From assembly GCA_026708185.1 (NCBI GenBank), contig JAPOVK010000016.1, forward strand, positions 1 through 64,000: 64,000 bases of DNA, read 5' to 3'. Position numbers and translations under genes: made by a program. Shown one piece after another: positions 15,507-25,569 of this stretch (the first letter of the stretch is position 1; each line of letters starts with the position of its first letter). This stretch comes from Gammaproteobacteria bacterium. GTDB taxonomy: Bacteria > Pseudomonadota > Gammaproteobacteria > Pseudomonadales > Azotimanducaceae. The notes under the pieces are model-generated. The model searched no databases, was not told the DNA's origin, and saw only the letters and a list, made by a program, of their open reading frames with translations.

Positions 15507-16205
15507 CTAAGCCCTGCGCAGCTTCGCCACGATGTCCAGCGGCAAGGACACGCGCTTCTGGTCGTCGGCGTCGAGTGCCGCGAGGAGTCGCCCGAGCAGG
15601 TCATCCGACGATGAGCGGCCGCCGCTCGACTTGCTCGCGGCGAGAAAGGGCATCGCGTCGAGGCCATTCGCCTCGAGCCAGTCGTCCACGTTCTGCTGGA
15701 CCTCCGATGGCTCAACATCCGAGTCGATGTACTCCCACTCGATCTCCGCGTAGCTGTCGCCCTCGGGTCGATCCTCCGGGTAGGCGTCGACGAACCGGAG
15801 CGGGGGCACCAGGCTCATGTAGCGCCGCTTGTTCTCATCCAACGGGACTCGGAACGCCGCCCAGAAGGCCGGATGGAACCGTGGGGGCATCCCCACGGAC
15901 TGGCCGTGGGTGCGCTCCAGCCATGCGTCGAAATCCCCCGGTTCGCCGTCGACGTCCGCCGGCACCGCGCCAACCACGACCGGTTTCGAGCTGTGCTGGA
16001 TGACCCGGACGTCGCCGGCCAAGCGGTCGCGCAAGTAGCCCGCAAGGCTGAACGACTCCTGCTTGGCGAGACGGGCGATCTCACCGCCGTCCTGGGCACC
16101 GAGCCGGCTGAGGAGCAGCGGCACTTGGTGCTCCTCCCACGACTGCTGCACAAGGCTGATGATGCGTTGATCAAGCTCCTGAAGCGGTGATGACGAGTAG
16201 TTCAT
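15507..16205 (-). CDS. Hypothetical protein, unrecognised
   Basis: A 232-residue soluble protein starting MNYSSSPLQELDQRIISL, with no signal peptide or membrane span. It is rich in Asp/Glu and Pro, with a central segment PPRFHPAFWAAFRVPLDENKRR and a Ser/Asp-rich region before a C-terminal helix. I do not recognise a domain. It is 17 bp upstream of ccmA on the same strand and may be cotranscribed, but nothing links it to cytochrome maturation. Codon use matches its neighbours, so it is likely a real gene. Confidence 0.75.
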   Translation of the reverse strand: MNYSSSPLQELDQRIISLVQQSWEEHQVPLLLSRLGAQDGGEIARLAKQESFSLAGYLRDRLAGDVRVIQHSSKPVVVGAVPADVDGEPGDFDAWLERTHGQSVGMPPRFHPAFWAAFRVPLDENKRRYMSLVPPLRFVDAYPEDRPEGDSYAEIEWEYIDSDVEPSEVQQNVDDWLEANGLDAMPFLAASKSSGGRSSSDDLLGRLLAALDADDQKRVSLPLDIVAKLRRA

Positions 16206-16299
16206 ACCCCCTCCCTACTGCGTGAATACGCGCCACAGTCTGCCAGCGTCCCCGGCAACGCGCCACTTTGGCGCGCCAGTTGACAGAGAGGGAGGTTCG

Positions 16300-17115
16300 C
16301 TACGCCGCGGTCAGGTCCTTGACCGGCATCAGCGCGGCCGTGCGCTCAAGCGCGCCGAAATCCGTCAACGCCTGATCCGCCAAGTGGCTCGGCGTCACGT
16401 GGCGCAGTGCCCGGGCGATACTGTCCACGCGGCCCGGTCGCTCGGCATCCCATTGCACGAGCATGGCCTTGATGCGCTGGCGCTCGAGGTTCTCCTGGGA
16501 GCCGCACAAGTCGCAGGGAATGATCGGGTGCGCGCGGGCGCGCGAGAAACGCGCGATGTCGCGCTCGCGCACGTAATACAACGGCCGAATGACCACGTGC
16601 GCGCCGTCGTCGGATAGGAGCTTCGGCGGCATCGCTTTCAGCCGGCCGCCGTGGAACATGTTGAGGAACAAGGTCTCGACGGCGTCGTCCGCGTGATGGC
16701 CGAGCGCGATCTTGGTGGCGCCGATGCGCGTCGCAAAGCTGTAGAGCACGCCGCGCCGCAGTCGCGAGCAGACCGGGCAGTACGTCTTGCCCTCCGGGGT
16801 GAGGGTCTTCACGACCGCATAGGTGTCCTCCTCGACGACGTGGTACTCGATCCCCAAGCCGTCGAGGTAGCCCGGCAGCACGTCGGCGGGGAAGTTCGGC
16901 TGCTTCTGATCCAGGTTCACGGCAACGACGTCGAAGCGGATCGGCGCGCTGCGCTTCAGCGACAGCAGCATGTCGAGCAAGGTGTACGAGTCCTTGCCGC
17001 CCGAAAGGCAAACCATGATCCGGTCGCCGGCCTCGATCATGGCGTAGTCCGCAACGGCCTTGCCGGTCAGCCCGCGCAGCTTCCGGGCGAGCTTGTTGTG
17101 CTGCGCGCTGGGCAT
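16300..17115 (-). CDS. ttcA: tRNA 2-thiocytidine(32) synthetase TtcA
   Basis: A 271-residue PP-loop ATPase. [11 protein letters not shown] is the ATP-pyrophosphatase motif. Two CxxC pairs, [10 protein letters not shown] and CDLCGSQ, hold the [4Fe-4S] cluster needed for s2C32 formation, and [11 protein letters not shown] is the family signature. The start at 17115 ([13 protein letters not shown]) overlaps the upstream permease stop by one base (TGATG). An upstream in-frame ATG at 17223 would extend into that gene and was rejected. Confidence 0.95.
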   Translation of the reverse strand: MPSAQHNKLARKLRGLTGKAVADYAMIEAGDRIMVCLSGGKDSYTLLDMLLSLKRSAPIRFDVVAVNLDQKQPNFPADVLPGYLDGLGIEYHVVEEDTYAVVKTLTPEGKTYCPVCSRLRRGVLYSFATRIGATKIALGHHADDAVETLFLNMFHGGRLKAMPPKLLSDDGAHVVIRPLYYVRERDIARFSRARAHPIIPCDLCGSQENLERQRIKAMLVQWDAERPGRVDSIARALRHVTPSHLADQALTDFGALERTAALMPVKDLTAA

Positions 17116-19670
17116 CACACCTCGCGCAGGACGGTCGCGGGAGGCGAGTGCACGAGCTTGCGGGTGCCCAAGTACCCGACAGCGGCGATGACGAGCATGC
17201 CGAACAGCGGTCCGGCGACCCACAGTTGCGGGTGCAGATCAGTGCCCAACTCGAAAACGCGGGTGTTGAGCGCGTACACGGTGATCTCGGCGCCTACCAC
17301 CGCAACGATGCCGGCGAAGGCGCCGAGGATCGCGAACTCGCTCACCAAGGCACCGCTGATCAGCCGGCGCGTGCCGCCCAACGCGCGCAGGAGCGCGTGT
17401 TCCTTGAGCCGCAGGTCGCGGCTGGACTGGATGGACGCGATCAGGACGAGAACGCCCGCCCCGAGCACCAGGAACAGCACCAGCTCCACCGCCTGGCTGA
17501 CCCGGTCGATGATGCTCCTGACCTGGAGGATGATGTTGTCGACCTCGATGACCGTGATGGTCGGGTAGTTCGAGAGTAGCTCGTTGAGGAACGGCTTCTG
17601 TTCGGGCGTCAGGTAGAAGCTCGTCATGTAGGTCGCCGGAAAGCCCTCGAGCGCACCCGGCGACAGGATGATGAAGAAGTTCGGCTGCAGGCTATCCCAC
17701 TCCACGCGCCGCAAGTTGCTCACGGTCGCCGTGAACGGCACGCCGCCTACGTCGAACGTGAGCACATCGCCGACGGACAGGCCGCGGGATGCGGCGTAGT
17801 CGTCCTCGACCGAGACCAGCGGCTCCGTGGCGTCGTCGGTCCACCACTCACCGTCGACGACCACGTTGTTGTCGGGCAAGTCCGCCGAGAACGTCAGGTT
17901 GCGCTCGCCTCCGCCCGGACCACCGCCACCGCCTCCTCGACCGCCGTCGTCGTCATCGTCGTCGTCGCGGTCATCATCGTCGTCTCGGTAGTACTGGCGC
18001 CAGTGCTGCCGGCGCCATTCCCGGGCATCGACATCGTTCACCAGGGTGACGCGGCCGCGGATCATCGGGAACAGTTGGTCGTCGTAGTCGGTGCGGCTGG
18101 TCAACAGCTCCTGCACACCGCGCGCATCATCCGGCGAGACATTCATCAGGAAGTGGTTCGGCGTCCGCTCGGGGATCTGCGCTCGCCACTCGTCGATCAG
18201 CGCCGTGCGTACCAGCAACATGATCAGCAGCAGCATGATGGCGATGCCGAAGATCATGATCTGCGCGACGTTCTCGCGGTAGCGGCGCTGCAGGCCCGCC
18301 AACGCCAGCCGCCAGGTGCTGCCGGCCTGCATGCCGAGCACCCGGCCGCCGCGCAGGAGCAGGAGCGCAAGCGTCGCGAAGACACCGCCCGCGACAACCG
18401 CGCCGAGCAGCGCCCAGACGGTCAGGAAGAAGCTGCCGCTATACCAGATCAGCAAGCCTAAGCTGCCTGCCGCCGCGAACCCATAGGTCACCGCCGGGCC
18501 GACTCCGCCCCCGAGGTCGCGCCGGATCACCCGCATCGGCGAGATGCCGCGCAAGCCCAAGAGCGGAGGCAGGGCGAACGCCAGTAGACAGATGAAGCCG
18601 GTGATCAAGCCCACGAACACCGGTCGCGGCCCTGGCATCGGCAACTCGATGGGCAGGTAGCTTCCGATCGCCGCGATGATCCCGAGGTGCACCAGCACTC
18701 CCAGCACAAGGCCCAGCAATGCCCCGACCACGCCGACAACCAGGAGCACGCCGGTGTAGCCCCACTGGATTTCCTTGGGCGTCGCGCCCAAGGTCTTCAG
18801 AACCGCGACGTGGTCGAAGTGTCGGCGCGCGTAACGGTTGGCGCCCAGGGCCACGGCGATGCCGGCCAGCAGCACGGCCAGGAGGCCCCCGAGCAGCAGG
18901 AAGCTCTCCGCGCGTTCCAAGGCCCGGCCAATCCGCGCATTGGCGTCGCGAATGTTGCGCCAGCGGTAATTGGGCCGGAGTTCGCCTTCGATCGACCGGT
19001 AGAGCGACCCGAGCGCCGCATCATCGCCCGCGAGCTGCAACCGGTAGCTGATCCGGCTGCCCGGCTGGATGACGCGGGTCGCCGGAACGTCTTCGGCCCG
19101 CATCAGGAGCCGCGGCGCGAAGTCGAAGAAGCTGCCGCCGCGATCCGGCTCGGAGGCCAGCACGCCACTGACCGTGAACTCGGCGTAACCCACCGAGATC
19201 CGGTCGCCGATGCCAAGCCCGAGCGCCGGGAACAGCCGCGAGTCCATCCACACCTCGCCAATCGCCGGCAGGGCATCGGTGAACTGGCTGTCGCCGAACG
19301 GCTCGTCCGCGATGCGCAGAACGCCGCGCAAGGGATAGCCCGCCTCGACGGCCTTGACGCTGGCCAACTGGCTTTTCTCCGCGCTGGCGGCGGCCACCAT
19401 GGACGGGAAGCTCACGATGTCGACGGCCGCGAGTCCTTCGGCCGCCGCCAGTTCGCGGAACCGGTCCGGGATCGCCCGCGAGGAGTCGATGGTGCGGTCG
19501 GCGCCGAGGAAGGTGGTCGACTCGGCGATGAGCGCACGCTGCAGGCGGTCCACGAACAGGCTGATCGCGGACACCGCGCCCACGGCCAACAGCAACGCCG
19601 CGAGCAAGAGGCGCAACTCGCCGGCGCGCCAGTCCCGGGCTGCGAAGCGGAGGACCAGCGAGACGGTCAT
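17115..19670 (-). CDS. ybbP: YbbP-type ABC transporter permease (FtsX/MacB fold) with acidic-glycine insert
   Basis: An 851-residue integral membrane protein of the FtsX/LolC superfamily with about ten transmembrane helices: one near the N-terminus, groups in the middle, and three to four at the C-terminus. The start at 19670 ([20 protein letters not shown]) overlaps ybbA by ATGA. With YbbA it should form an exporter-like complex; in E. coli ybbAP sits beside tesA as here. Residues of roughly 560-588 form a run of Asp followed by a run of Gly in the soluble part, which is not typical of the family. The substrate is unknown. Confidence 0.9.
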   Translation of the reverse strand: MTVSLVLRFAARDWRAGELRLLLAALLLAVGAVSAISLFVDRLQRALIAESTTFLGADRTIDSSRAIPDRFRELAAAEGLAAVDIVSFPSMVAAASAEKSQLASVKAVEAGYPLRGVLRIADEPFGDSQFTDALPAIGEVWMDSRLFPALGLGIGDRISVGYAEFTVSGVLASEPDRGGSFFDFAPRLLMRAEDVPATRVIQPGSRISYRLQLAGDDAALGSLYRSIEGELRPNYRWRNIRDANARIGRALERAESFLLLGGLLAVLLAGIAVALGANRYARRHFDHVAVLKTLGATPKEIQWGYTGVLLVVGVVGALLGLVLGVLVHLGIIAAIGSYLPIELPMPGPRPVFVGLITGFICLLAFALPPLLGLRGISPMRVIRRDLGGGVGPAVTYGFAAAGSLGLLIWYSGSFFLTVWALLGAVVAGGVFATLALLLLRGGRVLGMQAGSTWRLALAGLQRRYRENVAQIMIFGIAIMLLLIMLLVRTALIDEWRAQIPERTPNHFLMNVSPDDARGVQELLTSRTDYDDQLFPMIRGRVTLVNDVDAREWRRQHWRQYYRDDDDDRDDDDDDDGGRGGGGGGPGGGERNLTFSADLPDNNVVVDGEWWTDDATEPLVSVEDDYAASRGLSVGDVLTFDVGGVPFTATVSNLRRVEWDSLQPNFFIILSPGALEGFPATYMTSFYLTPEQKPFLNELLSNYPTITVIEVDNIILQVRSIIDRVSQAVELVLFLVLGAGVLVLIASIQSSRDLRLKEHALLRALGGTRRLISGALVSEFAILGAFAGIVAVVGAEITVYALNTRVFELGTDLHPQLWVAGPLFGMLVIAAVGYLGTRKLVHSPPATVLREV

Positions 19671-20368
19671 GTGGCGGCCACGCGGCGCTCCGGCGGCGGC
19701 GCGCGCATGCGGCCCGCCTCCAGCGTGATAACATCGCCGCATCGGCTCGCCAGGGCGGCGTCGTGCGTCACCAGCACCAGCGTCGTCCCCGTTTCCCGGT
19801 TGAGGTCGAACAGCAGATCCGCCACCCGGCCGCCCGTCGCCGTGTCCAGGTTCCCGGTCGGCTCGTCGGCGAACAGCACACGGGGACGCGAGGCGAATGC
19901 GCGGGCGATGGCCACGCGCTGCTGTTCCCCGCCGGAGAGCTGGCGCGGATAATGGGTGGTCCGTTCGGCCAGCCCCACGCGGTCGAGGTAGTCGAGCGCG
20001 TCGTCCTTCGCCTGCCCGTCGCCGCGCAACTCCAAAGGCAGCATCACGTTCTCAAGGGCCGTCAAGCTGTCGATGAGCTGGAACGACTGGAAGACGAAGC
20101 CGACGCTCCGGGCACGCACCCGCGCCCGCTGCTCTTCGTCCATGGTGGTGATCTGGTCGCCATCGAGCCAGACGTCGCCGCTGGTCGGCAGATCCAGGCC
20201 CGCGAGGATGCCGAGCAACGTCGTCTTGCCGGAGCCGGATTCGCCCACCACGGCGATCTGCGCGCCGCTCGCGATGCTGAGATCAATCCCCTCAAGGATG
20301 GTCAATTCGCCCTCCGCCGTGGGTACGCGCTTGACCAGTGCGCTTGCGCGCAGTATGGATGCCGACAT
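19667..20368 (-). CDS. ybbA: ABC transporter ATP-binding protein YbbA (LolD/MacB type)
   Basis: A 233-residue ATPase. Walker A is GESGSGKTT, the Q-loop is VFQSFQL, the signature is LSGGEQQRVAIARA and Walker B is VLFADEPTGNLD, all of the LolD/MacB type. It should power the YbbP permease directly downstream (4-bp overlap). Its start codon at 20368 overlaps the start of the divergent tesA within a CATG, and no clear Shine-Dalgarno is seen for either gene there, so one of the starts may be displaced. Confidence 0.93.
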   Translation of the reverse strand: MSASILRASALVKRVPTAEGELTILEGIDLSIASGAQIAVVGESGSGKTTLLGILAGLDLPTSGDVWLDGDQITTMDEEQRARVRARSVGFVFQSFQLIDSLTALENVMLPLELRGDGQAKDDALDYLDRVGLAERTTHYPRQLSGGEQQRVAIARAFASRPRVLFADEPTGNLDTATGGRVADLLFDLNRETGTTLVLVTHDAALASRCGDVITLEAGRMRAPPPERRVAAT

Positions 20369-21065
20369 GAAACGCTACTCGAAGGGTTTGTTTTCGACCA
20401 ATACGGTCTGGTTACGCCAATCCGTCGCTGGGCGTGTGTTGCTCGGCCTGCTGCTCGCAGTGGCCATCGCGCCGCTCGGCGACGAGCCGGCCCCGGTCAA
20501 CGGCAAGACCGTTTTGATAGTCGGCGACAGTATCAGCGCGGCCTACGGACTGCAAACCGAGAACGGCGAACCGGGGTGGGTCCAACTCCTCCAGGAACGG
20601 CTCGATCCCACGCACCGCGTGATCAACGCCAGCATCAGCGGCGACACCACTGGCGGCGGCCTAGCGCGACTGCCCAAGACGCTCGAAGTGCACAGCCCGG
20701 ACATCGTCATCATCGAACTCGGCGGCAACGACGGCCTGCGCGGCTATCCGATCGAGGCCATCCGCGACAACCTGCTCGCCATGACCGACGCCGTCCTCGC
20801 CATCGGCGCCAGGCCGGTCATCGCGGGCATGCAGATGACGCCCAACCTCGGCCCGCGCTACACCGACGCATTCGCCACCCTCTTCGCCGAGGTCGCGGCC
20901 GACACCGGCGCCGCACTGGTGCCGTTCCTGCTCGAAGGGGTGGCGACGCCGGAACGCTTCGACGAGCTGATGCAGCGCGATGGCATCCACCCGAACGCCG
21001 AGGCCCAGCCGCTGCTGCTGGACAACGTGTGGCCGGTTCTGGAGCCCTTGCTCGGGGCGGACTGA
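20367..21065 (+). CDS. tesA: Acyl-CoA thioesterase I / arylesterase TesA (SGNH hydrolase)
   Basis: A 232-residue periplasmic SGNH esterase. VGDSISAAYG holds the catalytic Ser; the G and N blocks appear as NASISGDTTGGG and IIELGGNDGLRG, and DGIHPNAEAQ supplies the Asp and His. A hydrophobic stretch (VLLGLLLAVAIAP) acts as signal peptide. The enzyme hydrolyses acyl-thioesters, aryl esters and lysophospholipids. The start could be 20355, 20367 or a later GTG/TTG; 20367 is used here, but that codon overlaps the divergent ybbA start. The divergent ybbA/tesA arrangement is conserved in Gammaproteobacteria. Confidence 0.93.
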   Translation: MKRYSKGLFSTNTVWLRQSVAGRVLLGLLLAVAIAPLGDEPAPVNGKTVLIVGDSISAAYGLQTENGEPGWVQLLQERLDPTHRVINASISGDTTGGGLARLPKTLEVHSPDIVIIELGGNDGLRGYPIEAIRDNLLAMTDAVLAIGARPVIAGMQMTPNLGPRYTDAFATLFAEVAADTGAALVPFLLEGVATPERFDELMQRDGIHPNAEAQPLLLDNVWPVLEPLLGAD

Positions 21066-21279
21066 CGCCAAACCGGTTACGGACACCCAATACCCGTTGG
21101 GCTTGTACGTAGTTCCCCTTAGAATGGCCAGATACTCAGCTCACGCGGAGTCCGCCAGTGGCCCGGGAATCACAAAGCGTCAATGTCTTACACGGCGTCG
21201 GGGAGGTTGGCCATTTTCGGCCCGGAATCGCCTCCGTAGAGTGCCTCCTGCAACTTGGATTTTCGTCAACTTGAAACAC

Positions 21280-21285
21280 AGGAGG
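21280..21285 (+). promoter_or_regulatory. Strong ribosome binding site of the glycine-zipper peptide gene
   Basis: AGGAGG lies 6 bp before the ATG at 21292, a near-ideal Shine-Dalgarno. It fixes the start of the small secreted peptide and suggests high translation, in contrast to the following M48 gene, which has no clear site of its own. Confidence 0.8.
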
Positions 21286-21291
21286 AATGAC

Positions 21292-21612
21292 ATGAAAGTC
21301 AAGAAGCATCTGGTGGCGGCGACGTTGGCAGTGGGACTCGCGGGATCGGCGGGCGCGATAGCGCCGGCTGGCGAACCGTTGAACGCGCAGGCCGGATTCG
21401 CGATCGCCTACTACACTCTCAACAACAATCCGGCGGCGCAGGCATTCGGTCAAGGGTCCATGGGCACGGCGGGCGGCCTTGCGGGTGCCTACGTCGGCAA
21501 GAAGGTCGGCACACGAGCGGCCACTTGGCTGGGCGCTCGGATCGGTGCCTCGGTCGGTGCCGCATTCGGCCCGGGCGGCGCCATCCTCGGCGCCGGACTC
21601 GGCGCCCTATAG
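21292..21612 (+). CDS. Small secreted glycine-zipper peptide
   Basis: A 106-residue precursor. MKVKKHLVAATLAVGLAGSAGA is summarised as a basic start plus hydrophobic core ending AGSAGA, a clear signal peptide with cleavage near residue 22. The mature part contains AYYTLNNNPAAQAFGQG and then a Gly/Ala-rich segment (about residues 58-106) with many GxxxG steps, ending GAGLGAL. Such glycine zippers pack as membrane hairpins and occur in class II-like bacteriocins, but also in outer-membrane lipoproteins. Fifteen bp downstream is an M48 metalloprotease that could process or degrade it. I do not recognise the family; bacteriocin-like function is inference. Confidence 0.78.
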   Translation: MKVKKHLVAATLAVGLAGSAGAIAPAGEPLNAQAGFAIAYYTLNNNPAAQAFGQGSMGTAGGLAGAYVGKKVGTRAATWLGARIGASVGAAFGPGGAILGAGLGAL

Positions 21613-21627
21613 GCGCCAACCGTTGCG

Positions 21628-22752
21628 ATGGTACTCCTTGCCGCGACCCTGACCATCGGACTTTCGGCCGCCGCAGGGCTGGCCTATACCCGATGGGCTA
21701 GCCGCGGCGGGGAGGCCCCCGGCGCCTTCGCTGCTGTGACTGCGGTGGGCGCATCCCTCGGCATCAGTTTCGCGGTCCTTGGTCTCGTGTGGGCTCTGGT
21801 GAAATGGATGGCACCGCCGCCCGGCTGGTTCGAGCCAACCTATGCCGGCATGGCAGCAGCGGGTGCCCTCATGGGCGCGACCATCTTCCTTACCGTACGG
21901 GTGATCCTCGCCGAACTCGCCCCCACCCTGCTCCGCTGGTCCCTCCGGACAGCCAACGACAACGAACGAACGTGGCGCGAGGCGCTGACGACGACGTGTT
22001 TGGGTTTATTGGGCATGACCGCCACGATGACGCTGGTATTCGTGATCGGCCACGCCGTTTCACCATACGGCCTTGCGCTCTGGCTGTTCCCGTTCTTTGT
22101 GGCGTTGTTCCCGTTGTACGAAACCTTCCTGTTGCCGTGGGTCCAATACGCGCGGGCACCCACCCTAAAGACGGCGCGCTTGTCCGAACTACAAGATTGG
22201 ATCTGCGACCTCAGAGCACGGCGCAACATTCCGAAGTTCCGCATCCGTGTTCAGAACGGGCGGTTCGAGAATGCGTTCGCAATCGGTGGGCTGGGCACCC
22301 ACCTGATCGTGGTCGGCAAAGGCCTCGTCGACGGCATGTCACCAGCGCACCTGCGGGCCGTCGTGGCGCACGAAATCGCTCACGTCGCACGTCGGGACGT
22401 GCCCCGCCTGCTCCTGCCGCTCGTCGTTGTAGGCGGCACGCTACACGCGATTTCCGTGGTGAAGGTCTCTCATCCCCTATTCGCGACGCATGAAGTGTGG
22501 GGAATCGCCAGCGGCACGATCCTCGCGGGGTTGTTCGCCGGCGTGTTCATGATGTTGCTCCCGGGGTTCTTCATGCGGCGCATGGAGTTCGGCGCGGATC
22601 GGCTCGCCGCAGAGATGCTCGGGGACGGCGAACTGCTGGCGCAAGCCTTGGAGCGACTCTCGGAGATCACCGGCCAGCGTCTCGACGAATGGTCCTGGAG
22701 CCACCCGCCACTACAGGCGCGGATTGAGGCGCTCCGCTTGTCCCCCGCCTGA
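21628..22752 (+). CDS. Membrane M48-family zinc metallopeptidase
   Basis: A 374-residue polytopic protein with about four N-terminal helices, a soluble peptidase core and two helices after the active site. HEIAH at residues 248-252 gives two zinc ligands and the catalytic Glu; EFGAD at about 320 supplies the third ligand, as in HtpX/Ste24 peptidases. It begins 15 bp after the glycine-zipper peptide, with no obvious ribosome site, so translation is probably coupled. The 3' end overlaps the convergent trhO gene by 42 bp. A role in processing or clearing the peptide is suggested by context only; general membrane quality control is the alternative. Confidence 0.88.
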   Translation: MVLLAATLTIGLSAAAGLAYTRWASRGGEAPGAFAAVTAVGASLGISFAVLGLVWALVKWMAPPPGWFEPTYAGMAAAGALMGATIFLTVRVILAELAPTLLRWSLRTANDNERTWREALTTTCLGLLGMTATMTLVFVIGHAVSPYGLALWLFPFFVALFPLYETFLLPWVQYARAPTLKTARLSELQDWICDLRARRNIPKFRIRVQNGRFENAFAIGGLGTHLIVVGKGLVDGMSPAHLRAVVAHEIAHVARRDVPRLLLPLVVVGGTLHAISVVKVSHPLFATHEVWGIASGTILAGLFAGVFMMLLPGFFMRRMEFGADRLAAEMLGDGELLAQALERLSEITGQRLDEWSWSHPPLQARIEALRLSPA

Positions 22753-23538
22753 AGCTGTACAGCCGCGGCACGCAGGACACGCAACACTCCGGGGAACGTC
22801 GCTAGGAATCGCGCGCCCACAACGGTCGCACAGCGCATGGTGCCCCCGGGCCAAGCGGCCCGTCACGCTGACCCGCTGGTCGAACACGAAACACTCCCCC
22901 TCGAACGCGCTGTCGGCGCCCATTTCCGCTAGGTAGCCGAGGATTCCACCGCCCAACTGACATACATCCTCGAAACCTCGCTCGATCAAATACGCGGATG
23001 CCTTTTCGCAGCGAATCCCTCCGGTGCAGAACAGAGCTAGCCTGCGGTCCTGACCGGGATCCAGTTCGCGGGCAACGAAGTCCCTGAATTCGCCGAACGT
23101 CCCGGTGTCCGTGCACCTCGCACCCCGGAACGTGCCGATGTCCGACTCGTAGCCGTTGCGGACGTCGAGCACGGTCACGGTCGGGTCGCTGAGCAGACGG
23201 TCCCACGTCGCCGCGTCCACATGGGCACCCACACGTGTGGCCGGCGAGAGCTCAAGTCCGAAGGTGACGATCTCGGGCTTCAGCCGCACCTTGAGTCGGT
23301 CGAACACCGGATTGTCCGCGTCGGCCGTGCTCCACTTGACGTCTGCCTCCGGGAAGTACGCGGCTACCACGCGTTCGATACCCGGTCGGCGGCCTGCCAG
23401 CGCTGCGTTCACGCCCTCGCGAGCGAGCAGCACCGTGCCCTTGAGCCGCTCGGCGGCGCAGGCCTCGTCGAGGCTGTTCCGTAGGGCGTCGAGGTCGTTC
23501 AGGGGGCGGAAGACGTAGAACGAAGCGACCGCTGTCAT
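22711..23538 (-). CDS. trhO: tRNA uridine(34) hydroxylase TrhO (rhodanese family)
   Basis: A 275-residue protein of the former UPF0176/YceA family. An N-terminal ferredoxin-like domain is followed by a rhodanese domain with the active-site loop LFCTGGIRCEKAS. A Cys-rich C-terminal tail (CDRCGRAIP, CPACRGC) resembles a small zinc site. The enzyme makes 5-hydroxyuridine at tRNA position 34 under oxygen. The start at 23538 overlaps the bolA stop by one base (TGATG). The 3' end overlaps the M48 gene by 42 bp tail to tail. Confidence 0.94.
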   Translation of the reverse strand: MTAVASFYVFRPLNDLDALRNSLDEACAAERLKGTVLLAREGVNAALAGRRPGIERVVAAYFPEADVKWSTADADNPVFDRLKVRLKPEIVTFGLELSPATRVGAHVDAATWDRLLSDPTVTVLDVRNGYESDIGTFRGARCTDTGTFGEFRDFVARELDPGQDRRLALFCTGGIRCEKASAYLIERGFEDVCQLGGGILGYLAEMGADSAFEGECFVFDQRVSVTGRLARGHHALCDRCGRAIPSDVPRSVACPACRGCTASGGGQAERLNPRL

Positions 23539-23867
23539 CAGTCCGACCGTGCCGGAAGGCTCCCGTCGCCGCCCAGACACGGCGGCGACATCGGCGCGGA
23601 ACCGAACCGTTCGCGCCACTCCGCCGCCGTGTAGGTGTGCATCGCGAGCGCGTGCACGCCACCGGCGAGTTCCTCGGCCAGGGTGCTGTTGATGCGGCGA
23701 TGCCGCCTGAGCAAGCGCTCGCCTTCGAAGGCCTGGGCCACGACCACCACCTTGAAATGGGTCTCCGAGCCGTCCGCCACGTTGTGGTTGCCGCTTTCGT
23801 TGACGACCTCGAGGTGCTCGGGGTCCAAGGCTTCGGCGAGCTTGCGTTCGATGCGTTCCTGCAGCAT
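23538..23867 (-). CDS. bolA: BolA family protein
   Basis: A 109-residue BolA-type protein. MLQERIERKLAEALDPEHL leads into HFKVVVVAQAFEGERLLRRH and VHALAMHTYTAAEW, the conserved strands and helix with the His that takes part in [2Fe-2S] binding with monothiol glutaredoxins. The tail after the BolA fold (about 15 residues) is not conserved. It is coupled to trhO. Family members act in iron-sulfur trafficking and stress morphology; which subtype this is cannot be told. Confidence 0.92.
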   Translation of the reverse strand: MLQERIERKLAEALDPEHLEVVNESGNHNVADGSETHFKVVVVAQAFEGERLLRRHRRINSTLAEELAGGVHALAMHTYTAAEWRERFGSAPMSPPCLGGDGSLPARSD

Positions 23868-23886
23868 GGCTGTCCTCTTGCGCGAG

Positions 23887-24600
<714 letters not shown>

Positions 24601-24705
24601 GGCCGAAGTGTAGCTCGCGACTCCCTCCGCGCAAGCGAGCAGCGAGCGCAGGCGCGACGCGACGGCGTATGATTCCCTTCAACGGGCCAGATGTAAGGAA
24701 CGGGC

Positions 24706-25569
24706 ATGTACAAGCAGATCATCGCCGGCGTGATCGGCGTCGTCGTTCTCGGGCTCTTGTGGAGCAGTTGGGTGATCGTGGAAAGCGGCCACGTCGGCGT
24801 GGTCCGCTTCCTCGGTGCCGTCGAGCCCGTTGCGCTCGAAGAAGGCTTCCACATGAAGATCCCGTTCGCCGAGGATGTGGTGCAACTCGACGTGCGTCTG
24901 CGAAAGGCAGAGAACGATGCGACCGCGGCCTCGAAGGACTTGCAGGTGGTCAGCACGCAGGTCGCCGTCCAGTACTCGCTGACCGGCGACGTCATGCCGC
25001 TCACCTTTCAGCGCATCGGTGCGCGGGCCGTGACCGTCGAGTCGAACGTGATCTACCCGGCCATCATGGAATCGGTCAAGTCGATCACCGCGCAGTACAC
25101 GGCGGAGGAACTGGTGACCCGACGCGCCGAGGTGAAGATCCAGATCCAGGACGCGATCGCCGCCAACATCGAGACCACGCTGTCGCAGAAAGGCGCGGCC
25201 GGAGCCGTCGAACTGGCCAACGTCGCCATCACCGATTTCGAGTTCTCCGCGGAGTTCAACCGCGCCATCGAAGAGAAGGTGCGCGCCGAGCAGGAGGCGC
25301 TCAAGGCCGAGAACGAGAAGCTGCGACGGGTCACCCAGGCGGAAGCCGCAGCCGCCGAGCGGACCTTGGCCGCCGATGCGGAGGCCTACCAGATCGAGGT
25401 CGCGTCGGTCGCAAAGGCCGAGGCCATTCGCCGCGAAGCCGAGGCACTACGCGACAATCCGGACCTGATCCAGCTCCGGCTGGCCGAGAAGTGGGACGGG
25501 CAACTGCCGCAATTCACCGGCGGCGACGCCATTCCGCTGCTGAACGTCGACGCGCTCCGGGGTAACTGA
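24706..25569 (+). CDS. SPFH/prohibitin-family membrane protein
   Basis: A 287-residue protein with one N-terminal helix (IIAGVIGVVVLGLLWSSWV) and an SPFH domain (VESGHVGVVRFLGAVEP onwards), followed by a Glu/Ala-rich coiled coil (about 190-265). This is the prohibitin-like type, which forms large ring cages at the inner membrane and may control FtsH or membrane order. A ribosome site (AAGGAACGGG) precedes the ATG. Its stop overlaps the next start (TGATG), an odd partner because the next gene is a dioxygenase. Confidence 0.92.
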   Translation: MYKQIIAGVIGVVVLGLLWSSWVIVESGHVGVVRFLGAVEPVALEEGFHMKIPFAEDVVQLDVRLRKAENDATAASKDLQVVSTQVAVQYSLTGDVMPLTFQRIGARAVTVESNVIYPAIMESVKSITAQYTAEELVTRRAEVKIQIQDAIAANIETTLSQKGAAGAVELANVAITDFEFSAEFNRAIEEKVRAEQEALKAENEKLRRVTQAEAAAAERTLAADAEAYQIEVASVAKAEAIRREAEALRDNPDLIQLRLAEKWDGQLPQFTGGDAIPLLNVDALRGN

